Below are positions 49,052-57,301 of a stretch of DNA of 64,000 nt, piece by piece. A model generated the notes under the pieces. It had not been told where the DNA came from. It ran no database searches and saw only the letters and a program-made list of their open reading frames with translations. The stretch is taken from contig NZ_VWXD01000002.1 in assembly GCF_011752625.1 (NCBI RefSeq), forward strand, positions 124,001 through 188,000. The letters run 5' to 3'. The position numbers and the translations under genes are program-made. This DNA comes from Candidatus Pantoea formicae. Lineage in GTDB: Bacteria; Pseudomonadota; Gammaproteobacteria; Enterobacterales; Enterobacteriaceae. Within the stretch, counting starts at the first letter, position 1, and each line of letters opens with the position of its first letter.

Positions 49052-50191
49052 ATGACTCAGCAATCCCCACACCATCACCCGCATCTTTTTAACAGTTTCT
49101 TCCAGGGCAGTTTCCCCTGCTCCACCGCCTGTCGCAGCGGAGGGCGTCGAATTGATATGGTCATCAGCAGCGGTCATGACATGCTGCTGGAAAAAGATTA
49201 CGCGGCGCTGGCGCAAGAAGGTTTACTCACTGCCCGGGATGGCGCGCGCTGGCACCTCATTGAAGCCACACCTAATGAATATGACTGGCGCAGCTTCCTA
49301 CCGATGATTCACGCTGCGGCCCGCCACGATATGCAGATCATCTGGGAGCTGGCGCATTTTGGCTATCCCGATCACCTCGATATCTGGCGCACCTCGTTTA
49401 TCGATCATTTCGAGCGCTTCGCACGCGCGATGGCGCAACTGATGCGCGATGAGGGCGTACAACACCCCTTTTTTACCCCCATCAATCAGATCTCATTCTG
49501 GTCTTGGGCAGGGGCTGATGTCTCGTGGCTCGATCCCTATGCCAGCGAACGCGGGCGCGAACTCAAGCGCCAACTGGTGCGCGCGACGCTCGCGGCCATG
49601 CATGCGATCCGTGATGTTTATCCTGATGCCCGTTTCGTACTCACTGACCCACTGGTGCAGATTGCCCCCGATCCCGATAATCCAGACAGTAAGCCCTACG
49701 CTGATGCGCAAAATCAGGCGCAGTTTGAAGCCTGGGACTGGATTGCCGGACGGGATGCACCTGAGTTGGGCGGACGTGAGGATTTTCTGGATATCCTTGG
49801 CCTGAATTACTATCCGGATAATCACTGGTTTTTATCCGGAGATACGCTCTCCGCACAACATGCAGCCTATCAACCGCTGCATCAGTTACTGCTGCAGTGC
49901 TGGCAACGCTACCAGCGTCCGCTGCTGCTGGCTGAGACGGGGGCGGAAGGTGATGCACGCGCGCCTTGGTTAAGGCATGTGACCGAAGAAGCGATACTGG
50001 CGCTGGCGCAAGGCGTTGCATTGGAGGGAATATCGCTTTACCCGGTAGTCGAATATCCCGCGTGGGCCGACGATCGTCGTTCACCTGGTGCACTGTTTGG
50101 CCTTGGCGATCCTAATGGCAATCGGACGCTGCATGAGGCACTGGCGCTGGAGTTACGCAGCCAGCAGATCAAATGGCGTAATCAGAACTAA
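49052..50191 (+). CDS. GH1-like TIM-barrel protein, altered catalytic site
   Basis: The 379-residue protein resembles family 1 glycosidases in order and spacing of motifs: DYAALAQEGLLTARDGARWHLIE, MIHAAARHDMQIIWELAHFGYPDHL, FERFARAMAQLMRDEG, LDILGLNYYPDNH and LLLAETGAEGD. In GH1 enzymes the acid/base Glu lies in a TxNEP motif; here the matching segment reads TPINQISFW, so Gln stands in its place. The ITENG-type nucleophile Glu appears kept in AETG. The real substrate is unknown. AGGAGAGGATT precedes the ATG; the frame extends 13 codons upstream. It overlaps the stop of a small gene on the other strand. Confidence 0.8.
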   Translation: MTQQSPHHHPHLFNSFFQGSFPCSTACRSGGRRIDMVISSGHDMLLEKDYAALAQEGLLTARDGARWHLIEATPNEYDWRSFLPMIHAAARHDMQIIWELAHFGYPDHLDIWRTSFIDHFERFARAMAQLMRDEGVQHPFFTPINQISFWSWAGADVSWLDPYASERGRELKRQLVRATLAAMHAIRDVYPDARFVLTDPLVQIAPDPDNPDSKPYADAQNQAQFEAWDWIAGRDAPELGGREDFLDILGLNYYPDNHWFLSGDTLSAQHAAYQPLHQLLLQCWQRYQRPLLLAETGAEGDARAPWLRHVTEEAILALAQGVALEGISLYPVVEYPAWADDRRSPGALFGLGDPNGNRTLHEALALELRSQQIKWRNQN

Positions 50192-50361
50192 GTGTGTTGT
50201 GAAGGTACGGTTTTAGGCGGGCAGGTTTGGACATCTAGTGTGGGATCGGCCGGGTGACGCACATCAGTCAGCCAGGTCATGGTGAACAGAAACACCACAC
50301 CAATTAAACAGGCAGAGAGCAAGCCAATTATGGCTATCAGTTTGTCATCTCGGGCTTCCAT
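50188..50361 (-). CDS. Small single-span membrane protein, 57 residues
   Basis: This reading frame encodes MEARDDKLIA, a membrane segment (IIGLLSACLIGVVFLFTMTW) and a tail with DVRHPADPTLDVQTCPPK. I do not recognise the family. The AAGGAG six bases before the second ATG (50361) is a strong ribosome site, and codons look native, so it is likely a real small inner-membrane protein. Its stop codon overlaps that of the GH1-like gene on the opposite strand. A second small membrane frame lies just upstream. Confidence 0.6.
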   Translation of the reverse strand: MEARDDKLIAIIGLLSACLIGVVFLFTMTWLTDVRHPADPTLDVQTCPPKTVPSQHT

Positions 50362-50400
50362 CGACATCTCCTTGCAGGCTTCCTTGAACCGTTGCTGACC

Positions 50401-50544
50401 TTAGCTCATCCATAACGTCACCATCAGGACGAAGATTATAAGGGTAACAGAGGTCACTGCAAGCACCACAATGGCGAAGTGTGCGTCGTCCAATGACTGC
50501 CGTATGGGTTCGTCTTGATCGTTAGGAGGCGCGGGTGAACTCAT
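50401..50544 (-). CDS. Very small single-span membrane protein, 47 residues
   Basis: The frame encodes a polar start (MSSPAPPNDQDEPIRQSLDD) and one membrane segment (FAIVVLAVTSVTLIIFVLMV), ending LWMS. The ribosome site is weak (GAGCG). It lies 40 bases upstream of the 57-residue frame on the same strand, which raises the chance that both form one small operon. Function unknown. Chance coding cannot be excluded. Confidence 0.45.
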   Translation of the reverse strand: MSSPAPPNDQDEPIRQSLDDAHFAIVVLAVTSVTLIIFVLMVTLWMS

Positions 50545-50642
50545 GTTCGCTCAATGAAAGAGATACTTTTTAGTGCAGGATTGCCGTACTGAGTGTAATG
50601 GATTACGTCATAAGATACAGAATTATTTCAGAATGAAATGAC

Positions 50643-50667
50643 AACGGGGCGCAACCGCACCCCGTTA
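50643..50667 (-). terminator. Hairpin after TonB receptor gene
   Basis: On the minus strand AACGGGG, a 10-base inner loop with two extra pairs, and CCCCGTT (50643-50666), followed by GTCATTTCATT. It lies 9 bases past the receptor's stop. Confidence 0.65.
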
Positions 50668-50675
50668 AGAGCAGA

Positions 50676-52877
50676 TTAGAAATCGTAGCTCATAGAGACT
50701 TTCAGCGTACGTGGATCGCCCTGCGCTAAATAAGTACCGGTACCATCGACGTTAGCCCAGTACTTTTCATTGGTGACGTTATCTACGCCAACACGCCATA
50801 CCAGATCGTTTTGACTGACTTTCATCCGGTAGCGCACACCAAGATCCAGCGTGGTATAACTGTCCAGCTTCAAGGTGTTGGCAGAGTTAGCATACTGAGA
50901 ACCCGTATGGTTGAGCATCGCTGTTGCCGTCAACCCTTCAATAGGTTTGATGTCATATTCCGCACCTATTACATAGTTGTAACGCGGTACACCGACGGCT
51001 TGTTTACCATCATAGGTGCCACCTGAGGTTTTGGTCATCACCGGGTCAATCCAGGTCGCGCTGGCATTCAAACGCAGCCCCAATATCGGCTCACCAAATA
51101 CGTTGGCTTCCAAACCGCGATGGCGCTGCTCTCCGTCCATCACATATGCACCATCGCTATTAAGCAGGCCAGAAGGCTTCTTGATTTCGAACAGACCCAA
51201 CGAGCCGCCCACGCGGCCAAAGTCGGTCTTCACACCGATTTCGTTCTGCTTGGAGTGCGCCACACCGGTAACACTGCCGTAGTTTGTCGCCGTATTCGGT
51301 GCCACATCACCCGGTTGGAGTGCTTCAGTATGGTTCGCGTAGAAGGAGACTTCTTTCCATGGCTTATAAACTACGCCGTAAGTGGGCATCCAACGGTCAT
51401 TCGTGTAACGAGAAGCAACATCCTCAGCTCCTGTGCCGTAAGCATAGTTGCGTACCACCACTTTCTGATGACGCGCCCCCACGGTGAACAGCAACGTGTC
51501 ATCAAATACGCCCAATGTATCGCTCAGCAGATAACCCTGAGTACGGGTACGTGAGGTGGTTAATGGATCAGAGAACTTGCCACCCGCGAAAGTCGCTGCT
51601 GGCTCAGCGACATCACCGCTGTTGTAGATGTTAAATGGCGTACCGACCAGCGACATGTTGTAGGCGTTCTTCGCATTGGTGGTCAATGCAGAGTAACCCA
51701 CGTTCACTTTGTGGCTCACGAAGCCAGTATGGAAGTCGCCGCGCAGCCCCACCATACCGCTCATGTTGTCCTGAATACGGTTGGAGTAGAAGCTGCTGAT
51801 GGTGCCATCGCCATTCGTACTGGTAACGGTTGGCGCACCATAGTTACCGGTCTCATGGGCGTGTTGTGCACCCAAACCTGCATAGGCGGTCCAGCTATCA
51901 GTGATGTCGTATTCTGCTTTCGCCATACCGAATTCAGATTCCATATCGCTGTACACCCATTTCTGGCTGTAGTTATGCGAGTTGGAAGGCACGTCTGGAA
52001 TGAAGTTGCCAAACTTAATGCCCTGCAGCGCATCATGGTAAGTCTTTTTCTGGTAGCCCACGTCCAATGAAGTACGCAGACGGTCACCACGATAATCAAG
52101 ACCCAAGGATGCGGCAGTGGTACGTTTCTTCTCGCCATCAACACCGGTTTCACCTTCACGGTGTACTGCGTTGAAACGTACGCCGAACTGGTTGTTATCG
52201 CCAAAGCGACGACCCACATCCAAGGTTCCGCCAATTTGCGAAGAGGAGGTGTAATCCACACCGACACGCGTGATTGGCGTGTCTTCGGCGTGTTTAGGTT
52301 CAAGGTTAATCATTCCACCGACGCCGGAGGAAGCTGCCCCGTTCACCAGACTGTTGGCCCCTTTAAAGATCTCTACGCGGTCGATCAGTGACGCATCCAT
52401 CACCTGGCGCGGGACAACCCCCGGCAAACCGCCAAAGGTCATATCATCCCCGTCCAGTTCAAAACCACGGATGCGGTAAACCTCAGCAAAGTTGCCGTAG
52501 CCCTTTACATTTTGCACACCTGCGTCGTTACGCACGACATCCGCGATGGTCTTCGCCTGCTGGTCCTGAATCATCTTCGAGGTAAAACCAATAACGTTGA
52601 ACGGTATATCCATCGCATTCTGCTCACCCAGCATGCCGAGGCGGCCGCCATGGGCGATCTGACCATCCAGGTAAGCTGGCACTAAGTCATTGCCGCCCGG
52701 CTTGAAGTCCGATTGCGGTGTGGCGGTCACGACGAGCGTCTGCTGATCATTTTTTGCAGCCGTTGAAGGAGTACTGGTGGTGTTGGTGGTAGCAGCCATC
52801 ACTGGCAAACAACCGGCGCTGACCATGACGGCAAGCAGCGTCGGTTTCAGTCCGGGATTGAAAGGCGTAGAACGCAT
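50676..52877 (-). CDS. TonB-dependent siderophore receptor
   Basis: This outer-membrane receptor imports ferric siderophores using TonB energy. The 733 residues start with a Sec signal (ending CLPVMA near residue 28) and a possible TonB box (QQTLVVTATP). The plug domain shows MDIPFNVIGFTSKMIQDQQAKTIADVVRNDAGVQ and GANSLVNGAASSGVGGMINLEPK. A 22-strand barrel ends in the usual C-terminal Phe (VSMSYDF). The plug resembles ferrichrome-type receptors (FcuA/FhuA group), but the ligand cannot be told. The ATG at 52877 has AGGGG seven bases before it. A clear Fur box lies just upstream. Confidence 0.92.
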   Translation of the reverse strand: MRSTPFNPGLKPTLLAVMVSAGCLPVMAATTNTTSTPSTAAKNDQQTLVVTATPQSDFKPGGNDLVPAYLDGQIAHGGRLGMLGEQNAMDIPFNVIGFTSKMIQDQQAKTIADVVRNDAGVQNVKGYGNFAEVYRIRGFELDGDDMTFGGLPGVVPRQVMDASLIDRVEIFKGANSLVNGAASSGVGGMINLEPKHAEDTPITRVGVDYTSSSQIGGTLDVGRRFGDNNQFGVRFNAVHREGETGVDGEKKRTTAASLGLDYRGDRLRTSLDVGYQKKTYHDALQGIKFGNFIPDVPSNSHNYSQKWVYSDMESEFGMAKAEYDITDSWTAYAGLGAQHAHETGNYGAPTVTSTNGDGTISSFYSNRIQDNMSGMVGLRGDFHTGFVSHKVNVGYSALTTNAKNAYNMSLVGTPFNIYNSGDVAEPAATFAGGKFSDPLTTSRTRTQGYLLSDTLGVFDDTLLFTVGARHQKVVVRNYAYGTGAEDVASRYTNDRWMPTYGVVYKPWKEVSFYANHTEALQPGDVAPNTATNYGSVTGVAHSKQNEIGVKTDFGRVGGSLGLFEIKKPSGLLNSDGAYVMDGEQRHRGLEANVFGEPILGLRLNASATWIDPVMTKTSGGTYDGKQAVGVPRYNYVIGAEYDIKPIEGLTATAMLNHTGSQYANSANTLKLDSYTTLDLGVRYRMKVSQNDLVWRVGVDNVTNEKYWANVDGTGTYLAQGDPRTLKVSMSYDF

Positions 52878-52898
52878 GAAGAACCCCTGATTAAGAAG

Positions 52899-52917
52899 GA
52901 AATTGATAATCATTTTT
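52899..52917 (-). promoter_or_regulatory. Fur box of the TonB receptor gene
   Basis: The 19-base site (read on the plus strand, centred on TGATAATCATT) matches the Fur consensus GATAATGATAATCATTATC at 15 of 19 positions, 22 bases before the ATG. Iron-repressed expression is expected. Confidence 0.85.
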
Positions 52918-53098
52918 ATTACGGTTTGCGATTATGCGTTCTGCTAAAAGGAAATCAAGAAAAATCTTGGAACTTTTAAGACCACAAAAGGTCAGGGGAA
53001 AAGCCGAAGTTATCGATTTGAACTCATTAAGGGGTGTTGTGAGAAAATATCGTCACTTTCACACAGGCTATGTAGGGGATTTTAGGCGGGTCATCACC

Positions 53099-53131
53099 GA
53101 AAAACAGCGGCCTCCAGACCGAAAGCCGCCT
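53099..53131 (-). terminator. Probable terminator of the APE operon
   Basis: GCGGC (53107-53111 on the plus strand) and GCCGC (53125-53129) form a short stem, and on the minus strand TGTTTTT follows. It lies 12 bases past the apeR stop. The stem is only 5 bp with a long loop. Confidence 0.5.
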
Positions 53132-53142
53132 TGCAACTGGGG

Positions 53143-54378
53143 TTAGGCCTCGCACCAGCGTTTAAACACCAAAGAAGTGTTAATACCGCCAAAGGCAAAG
53201 TTGTTAGACTGGATGTAATCCGTATTAATCTGCCGGGGTTCGCCGACGATGTAATCCAGTTCGCCGCACTCTGCCGCCGGTTGCGACAAATTCAATGTAG
53301 GCGCAAACCACCCTTCGCGCATCATCTCGATACTCATCCAGGCTTCCAGCGCACCACAAGCCCCTAAGGTATGCCCAAAGTAGCTTTTCAATGAAGATAT
53401 CGGTGTCTGTCGGCCGAAAATCGCCGCCGTCGCCTGGCTTTCCGCGATATCGCCGCGATCGGTAGCCGTGCCATGTGCATTGATATAACCAATCTGGTCT
53501 GGCGCCACGCCCGCGGTCTTCAACGCTCTCTCAATGCAAATTTGCATGGTTTCACGCTGCGGCTGGGTAATATGCGCCGCGTCACAGTTAGTGTGGAACC
53601 CCACCAGCTCGGCATAAATGGTTGCGCCGCGTGCCTGCGCATGTTCCAGCGATTCGAGGATCAGCGTACCGGCACCTTCACCAATCACCAATCCATCGCG
53701 CTGCTGGTCAAACGGTGCCGGTGAGGTATGAGGCGCATCATTGCGCTGGCTGGTGGCAAACAGGGTATCAAACACCGCCGCTTCAGACGGGCAAAGCTCT
53801 TCTGCCCCTCCCGCGACCATGACGGTTTGATAACCATGACGAATCGCTTCCCACGCATAACCAATCGCCTGGCTGCCTGAGGTACAGGCACTGGAAGTCG
53901 GGATCACGCGACCCCGTAAACCAAAAAATAGCCCCGCATTCACCGCCGTGGTGTGTGGCATCATCTGCACGTAAGTGGTGCCGGTAATATTATTAGTGTG
54001 CTTTTCCGTCAGCATGGTGGCGAATTCACTCACCGGGCCGGTACTGCCGGTGGACGAGCCATACGCAATACCGGTTTCACCGCTGGTCAGCACCGGATGG
54101 TCAATCAGCCCCGCTTGTTCCAGTGCGAGTTCAGTCGCACGCGTCGCCATCAATGAAACGCGGCCCATGGCGCGAATGCGTTTACGGGTGTAGTGCGCAG
54201 GCAGAGCGAAGTTATCGACCGGGGCGCCGAGTAAGGTATGGAGGCCATCATAAATCTCCCACTCAGGCATCTTACGCACGGCATTTTTCCCCTGCTTCAG
54301 ACGCGCAGCCACTTCAGGCCAGCTTTCACCAAACGCCGTGACGCCGCCCATGCCGGTTACCACTACACGCTGAATCAC
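53143..54378 (-). CDS. apeR: APE cluster ketosynthase ApeR
   Basis: ApeR is a beta-ketoacyl-ACP synthase of the aryl polyene pathway; such clusters extend an aryl starter with malonyl units. The 411-residue protein has a complete KAS active site: Cys165 in SSACTSGSQ, His in NAHGTATD and His in YFGHTLGACGA, plus the NFAFGGIN C-terminal loop. It is the last gene of the operon, overlapping apeQ by 4 bases. The letter follows the order described for Xenorhabdus and E. coli APE clusters (apeO-P-Q-R); recalled, not searched. Confidence 0.9.
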   Translation of the reverse strand: MIQRVVVTGMGGVTAFGESWPEVAARLKQGKNAVRKMPEWEIYDGLHTLLGAPVDNFALPAHYTRKRIRAMGRVSLMATRATELALEQAGLIDHPVLTSGETGIAYGSSTGSTGPVSEFATMLTEKHTNNITGTTYVQMMPHTTAVNAGLFFGLRGRVIPTSSACTSGSQAIGYAWEAIRHGYQTVMVAGGAEELCPSEAAVFDTLFATSQRNDAPHTSPAPFDQQRDGLVIGEGAGTLILESLEHAQARGATIYAELVGFHTNCDAAHITQPQRETMQICIERALKTAGVAPDQIGYINAHGTATDRGDIAESQATAAIFGRQTPISSLKSYFGHTLGACGALEAWMSIEMMREGWFAPTLNLSQPAAECGELDYIVGEPRQINTDYIQSNNFAFGGINTSLVFKRWCEA

Positions 54379-55106
54379 AACATACCTCCGTTAATTGAAA
54401 TCACCTGACGTGTGACATAGCCCGCGATATCTGACATCAAATAGCTGGCCAGCCCGGCGACTTCATCCGCCGCGCCCATACGCTTCATCGGAATCATCTT
54501 CAGCGCTTCATCGATCACCAACGGCTCCAGATCGGTCATCCCAGTGTCGATCAACCCCGGTGCGATACAGTTGACGGTGATTTTTCGTTTCGCCAGTTCT
54601 ATCGCCAGCGCTTTGGTTGCACCGATAATCCCGGCTTTCGCTGCGCTGTAGTTCACCTGACCACGATTGCCCATCAAGCCAGATACCGATGACAATGTAA
54701 TGATACGTCCGCCTTTACGCAGACCAATCATTGGCATCACACAGGGGTGGATGACGTTATAGAAGCTGTCGAGATTGGTATGGATCACCGTATCCCACTC
54801 CTCTTCGGTTAGCGCCGGGAACGCACCGTCCCGCGTGATACCCGCATTGTTTACCACACCGTAGTATGCGCCATGGGCAGCAATATCCTGTTCAATGGCT
54901 GAGCGTGTCGCCTCGCGCTGTGCGACATCGAAAGCCAGCAGGCGCCCGTTGCCGCCTGCCGCTTCAATCTCCGCCAGCGTCCGCTGCGCGCCCTGCTCAT
55001 CACGGTGATAATGCACTACCACCTGAAATCCATCCTGCGCCAGACGCAATGCGATGGCACGGCCAATACCTTTACTTGCACCGGTCACTAATACGTTGCG
55101 TGTCAT
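54375..55106 (-). CDS. apeQ: APE cluster ketoreductase ApeQ
   Basis: ApeQ reduces the beta-keto intermediate on the carrier protein during polyene assembly. The 243 residues are a FabG-like short-chain dehydrogenase: VLVTGASKGIGRA cofactor motif, NNAGITRDGAF, Ser in LSSVSGLMGN, catalytic YSAAK near residue 155, and a C-terminus ending SINGGML. The start overlaps the apeP stop by 4 bases and its stop overlaps the apeR start by 4, so the three are translationally coupled. Confidence 0.9.
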   Translation of the reverse strand: MTRNVLVTGASKGIGRAIALRLAQDGFQVVVHYHRDEQGAQRTLAEIEAAGGNGRLLAFDVAQREATRSAIEQDIAAHGAYYGVVNNAGITRDGAFPALTEEEWDTVIHTNLDSFYNVIHPCVMPMIGLRKGGRIITLSSVSGLMGNRGQVNYSAAKAGIIGATKALAIELAKRKITVNCIAPGLIDTGMTDLEPLVIDEALKMIPMKRMGAADEVAGLASYLMSDIAGYVTRQVISINGGML

Positions 55107-55579
55107 GGCTGAGTTCCTTGTTGTGCTAATCGAGTAAGTTCCTGTTCATCCGGCTGATAGGTATTCAGCCGACCACTGGCTATCACCTTGTCCTGACTTC
55201 GGATCTCACCTTCAAAACTGCCGAGTTTGTCATCCCGCATCAGCAGGTGCATAGCAACGCGTAACCTGCTGTTCGCCGCAAAGCTGGGCGCGGTTGCACG
55301 ATAGCCACGCCCCCCTAACAGCATGCCGGGACGAATATCTTTATCGCCGCGTTGGCGGGCATGAAAGCCGGACCAGACGCCCACCGTTTGCGCCATGATT
55401 TCAACGCCATACCACGCGGGTAATTCACCTTGCGCGGTCAGAAAAGGAGCCAGCACGCCTAAGTTATTCACTGTCACTTCACACACAACACTGTCTTCGG
55501 TGACCTGAAGGACGCGGTCTAATAACAACATCGGTGCGCGGTGCGGCAAATATTGGCTCACCGGCAGAAAATCAGTCAT
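55103..55579 (-). CDS. apeP: APE cluster hotdog dehydratase ApeP
   Basis: ApeP is one of two hotdog-fold dehydratases thought to remove water from 3-hydroxyacyl intermediates to form the conjugated double bonds. The 158-residue protein carries YLPHRAPMLLLDRV near the start with the FabZ-type His, and PAWYGVEIMAQTVGVWSG with the acidic partner. The C-terminal half is less conserved. Its start overlaps the apeO end by 8 bases. Confidence 0.87.
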   Translation of the reverse strand: MTDFLPVSQYLPHRAPMLLLDRVLQVTEDSVVCEVTVNNLGVLAPFLTAQGELPAWYGVEIMAQTVGVWSGFHARQRGDKDIRPGMLLGGRGYRATAPSFAANSRLRVAMHLLMRDDKLGSFEGEIRSQDKVIASGRLNTYQPDEQELTRLAQQGTQP

Positions 55580-56729
55580 GTGGCTTTCCTACAATCAGGC
55601 AGGTATTGTTCCCGCCAAAAGCAAAAGAGTTTGAAGCAATAATGGGACGTGCCAGCGGCTGTGGTGACGTGAGTAACCCGCAGGCTGGCAACGTAGAATC
55701 CTGGGTGCTTGCGCTAAAATCCTGCGGCGGTAAGGGCAAGTTTTGCTGCACAATCAGCGCTGCCAGGGCGGCTTCCGTCGCACCAGCGGCACCCAACGTG
55801 TGGCCCGTGAGATGTTTGGTCGAGCTGCATGGCACGCTGTCGCCAAACAGACGATGGATAACACCGGCTTCGACCTGATCGTTGAGCGGCGTAGCCGTAC
55901 CGTGCAGATTGATGTAGCCCATATCCTGCGGCTGCAAACCCGCCTGCTGTAGCGCCATCCGCATCGCGCGCTCGGCCCCCTCACCTTCTGGATGCGGTGC
56001 TGACATATGCCAGGCATCCGACGACTCGCCAGCCCCAAGCAGTGCCAGTGGCTGGGGTTCACGCGTGAGTAAGATCAGCGCCGCGGCTTCCCCGATGGAG
56101 ATGCCATCACGCTCGGCGCTGAACGGCGCGCACTGGGATGCAGAGAGTGAATCCAGGCTGGCGAAACCGTTAATCGGCATACGACTGAGGGAGTCGGCTC
56201 CCCCCACCAGCGCCACGTCCGCCAGTCCAGCCTGAATCAAGCGTTGCCCGCTAATCAGAGCACGAGCGCTGGAAGAGCAAGCTGTAGAAATGGTGTAAGC
56301 CGGGCCGTCGAGTTCAAGGTAGTGCGCCAGGAAACGTGAGGGGTCGCCTAACTCTTGCATGCGATAATCGTAACCCGCCAGGCCTTCATCGACCTGCCGA
56401 TCACCCTCATCCACACCCGACGTACTGGTGCCGAGCACAATTGCCACGCGCTCACGCCCATACTGAGCAATGGCGGCCTCGACGGCTGGCCGCATCTGAG
56501 CCAGTGCCGCTAACAGTAGTTGGTTATTGCGTGTGTTATGCGCAGCAAGTGCCACCGGAATCGGCGGTAACTCGCCCTGCACTTCGCCGAGCCAGCAACC
56601 TTTCCCCTGTTGCAACCACCCCTCGCGCAGCTGCATGCCAGGAGCACGGCCTTGCGTCAGCTGCGCAGCAATCTGTGCCAGGCTGTTGCCCAGCGCATTC
56701 ACCATACCGAAAGCCGAGATGTAGATCAT
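55572..56729 (-). CDS. apeO: APE cluster ketosynthase ApeO
   Basis: ApeO is the second ketosynthase of this cluster in the window. The 385 residues include the nucleophile Cys151 in STACSSSARAL, His in NLHGTATPLND and His in KHLTGHTLGAAGA, so the full triad is present; it is not a chain-length factor. It resembles FabB/FabF in fold but is far from the fabF product at 1.6 kb. The start overlaps the apeN end by 4 bases. The cluster's expected chain-length partner ApeC would lie to the right of the window. Confidence 0.9.
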   Translation of the reverse strand: MIYISAFGMVNALGNSLAQIAAQLTQGRAPGMQLREGWLQQGKGCWLGEVQGELPPIPVALAAHNTRNNQLLLAALAQMRPAVEAAIAQYGRERVAIVLGTSTSGVDEGDRQVDEGLAGYDYRMQELGDPSRFLAHYLELDGPAYTISTACSSSARALISGQRLIQAGLADVALVGGADSLSRMPINGFASLDSLSASQCAPFSAERDGISIGEAAALILLTREPQPLALLGAGESSDAWHMSAPHPEGEGAERAMRMALQQAGLQPQDMGYINLHGTATPLNDQVEAGVIHRLFGDSVPCSSTKHLTGHTLGAAGATEAALAALIVQQNLPLPPQDFSASTQDSTLPACGLLTSPQPLARPIIASNSFAFGGNNTCLIVGKPHD

Positions 56730-57301
56730 GAAGAAGCGTCCAGATGCTGGATGTCAATGTGATAACCAAAGGCGCGCTGATCGATGCTGATCGGCTCACG
56801 GATCTTCCCGCGTTGCAGATAGCGAATCAGCGTCACCAGCTCGCCGGACGCATCGCGCAACTCGCGACGGTCGCCAATGTCGACCAACTGCCAGCCTGGC
56901 GGCAACTGCGGCTGCCAGGCGCTAACGGGCCAGTGGCTGAGCATCACATCTGCCAGCACCTGGCTCGCGGGTGGCATCTCTGGCAGTGCCATCATTTGCT
57001 GCGTATGAATACCGTTTTTATCATAGGTCACGCGGAACAAGCGAATCCCCAGCGAGGATAATCCCGCCAGGCTGATCTGTTGTGAGTCAGCACTCAGCAG
57101 CACCAGCAGCGACTGGGTTTTCCCTTTCGCGTGACCGGTCAACAATTGCTGCTGCTGAAACGCAGGTGAAATACCCGGAGCCGGTAACGTGACGCGCACG
57201 CCTGGCTTGAGCCATGCGGTTGGCCGATTGGACTGACTCTCATGCTGCGCACAGCCGCTTAACAGCAGGCTCAGCATCAGCAGAAATACACCCGTTCTCA
57301 T
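56726..57301 (-). CDS. apeN: APE cluster lipoprotein, DUF3261 (ApeN)
   Basis: ApeN is a predicted outer-membrane lipoprotein of the DUF3261 family, found in nearly all APE clusters and presumed to help place the pigment lipid. The 191 residues start with a lipoprotein signal (FLLMLSLLLSGC, Cys at residue 17). The frame opens 18 codons earlier inside apeM, but the ATG at 57301 begins a proper signal and overlaps the apeM stop (ATGA). The C-terminal half contains WQLVDIGDRRELRDASGELV. Confidence 0.86.
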   Translation of the reverse strand: MRTGVFLLMLSLLLSGCAQHESQSNRPTAWLKPGVRVTLPAPGISPAFQQQQLLTGHAKGKTQSLLVLLSADSQQISLAGLSSLGIRLFRVTYDKNGIHTQQMMALPEMPPASQVLADVMLSHWPVSAWQPQLPPGWQLVDIGDRRELRDASGELVTLIRYLQRGKIREPISIDQRAFGYHIDIQHLDASS

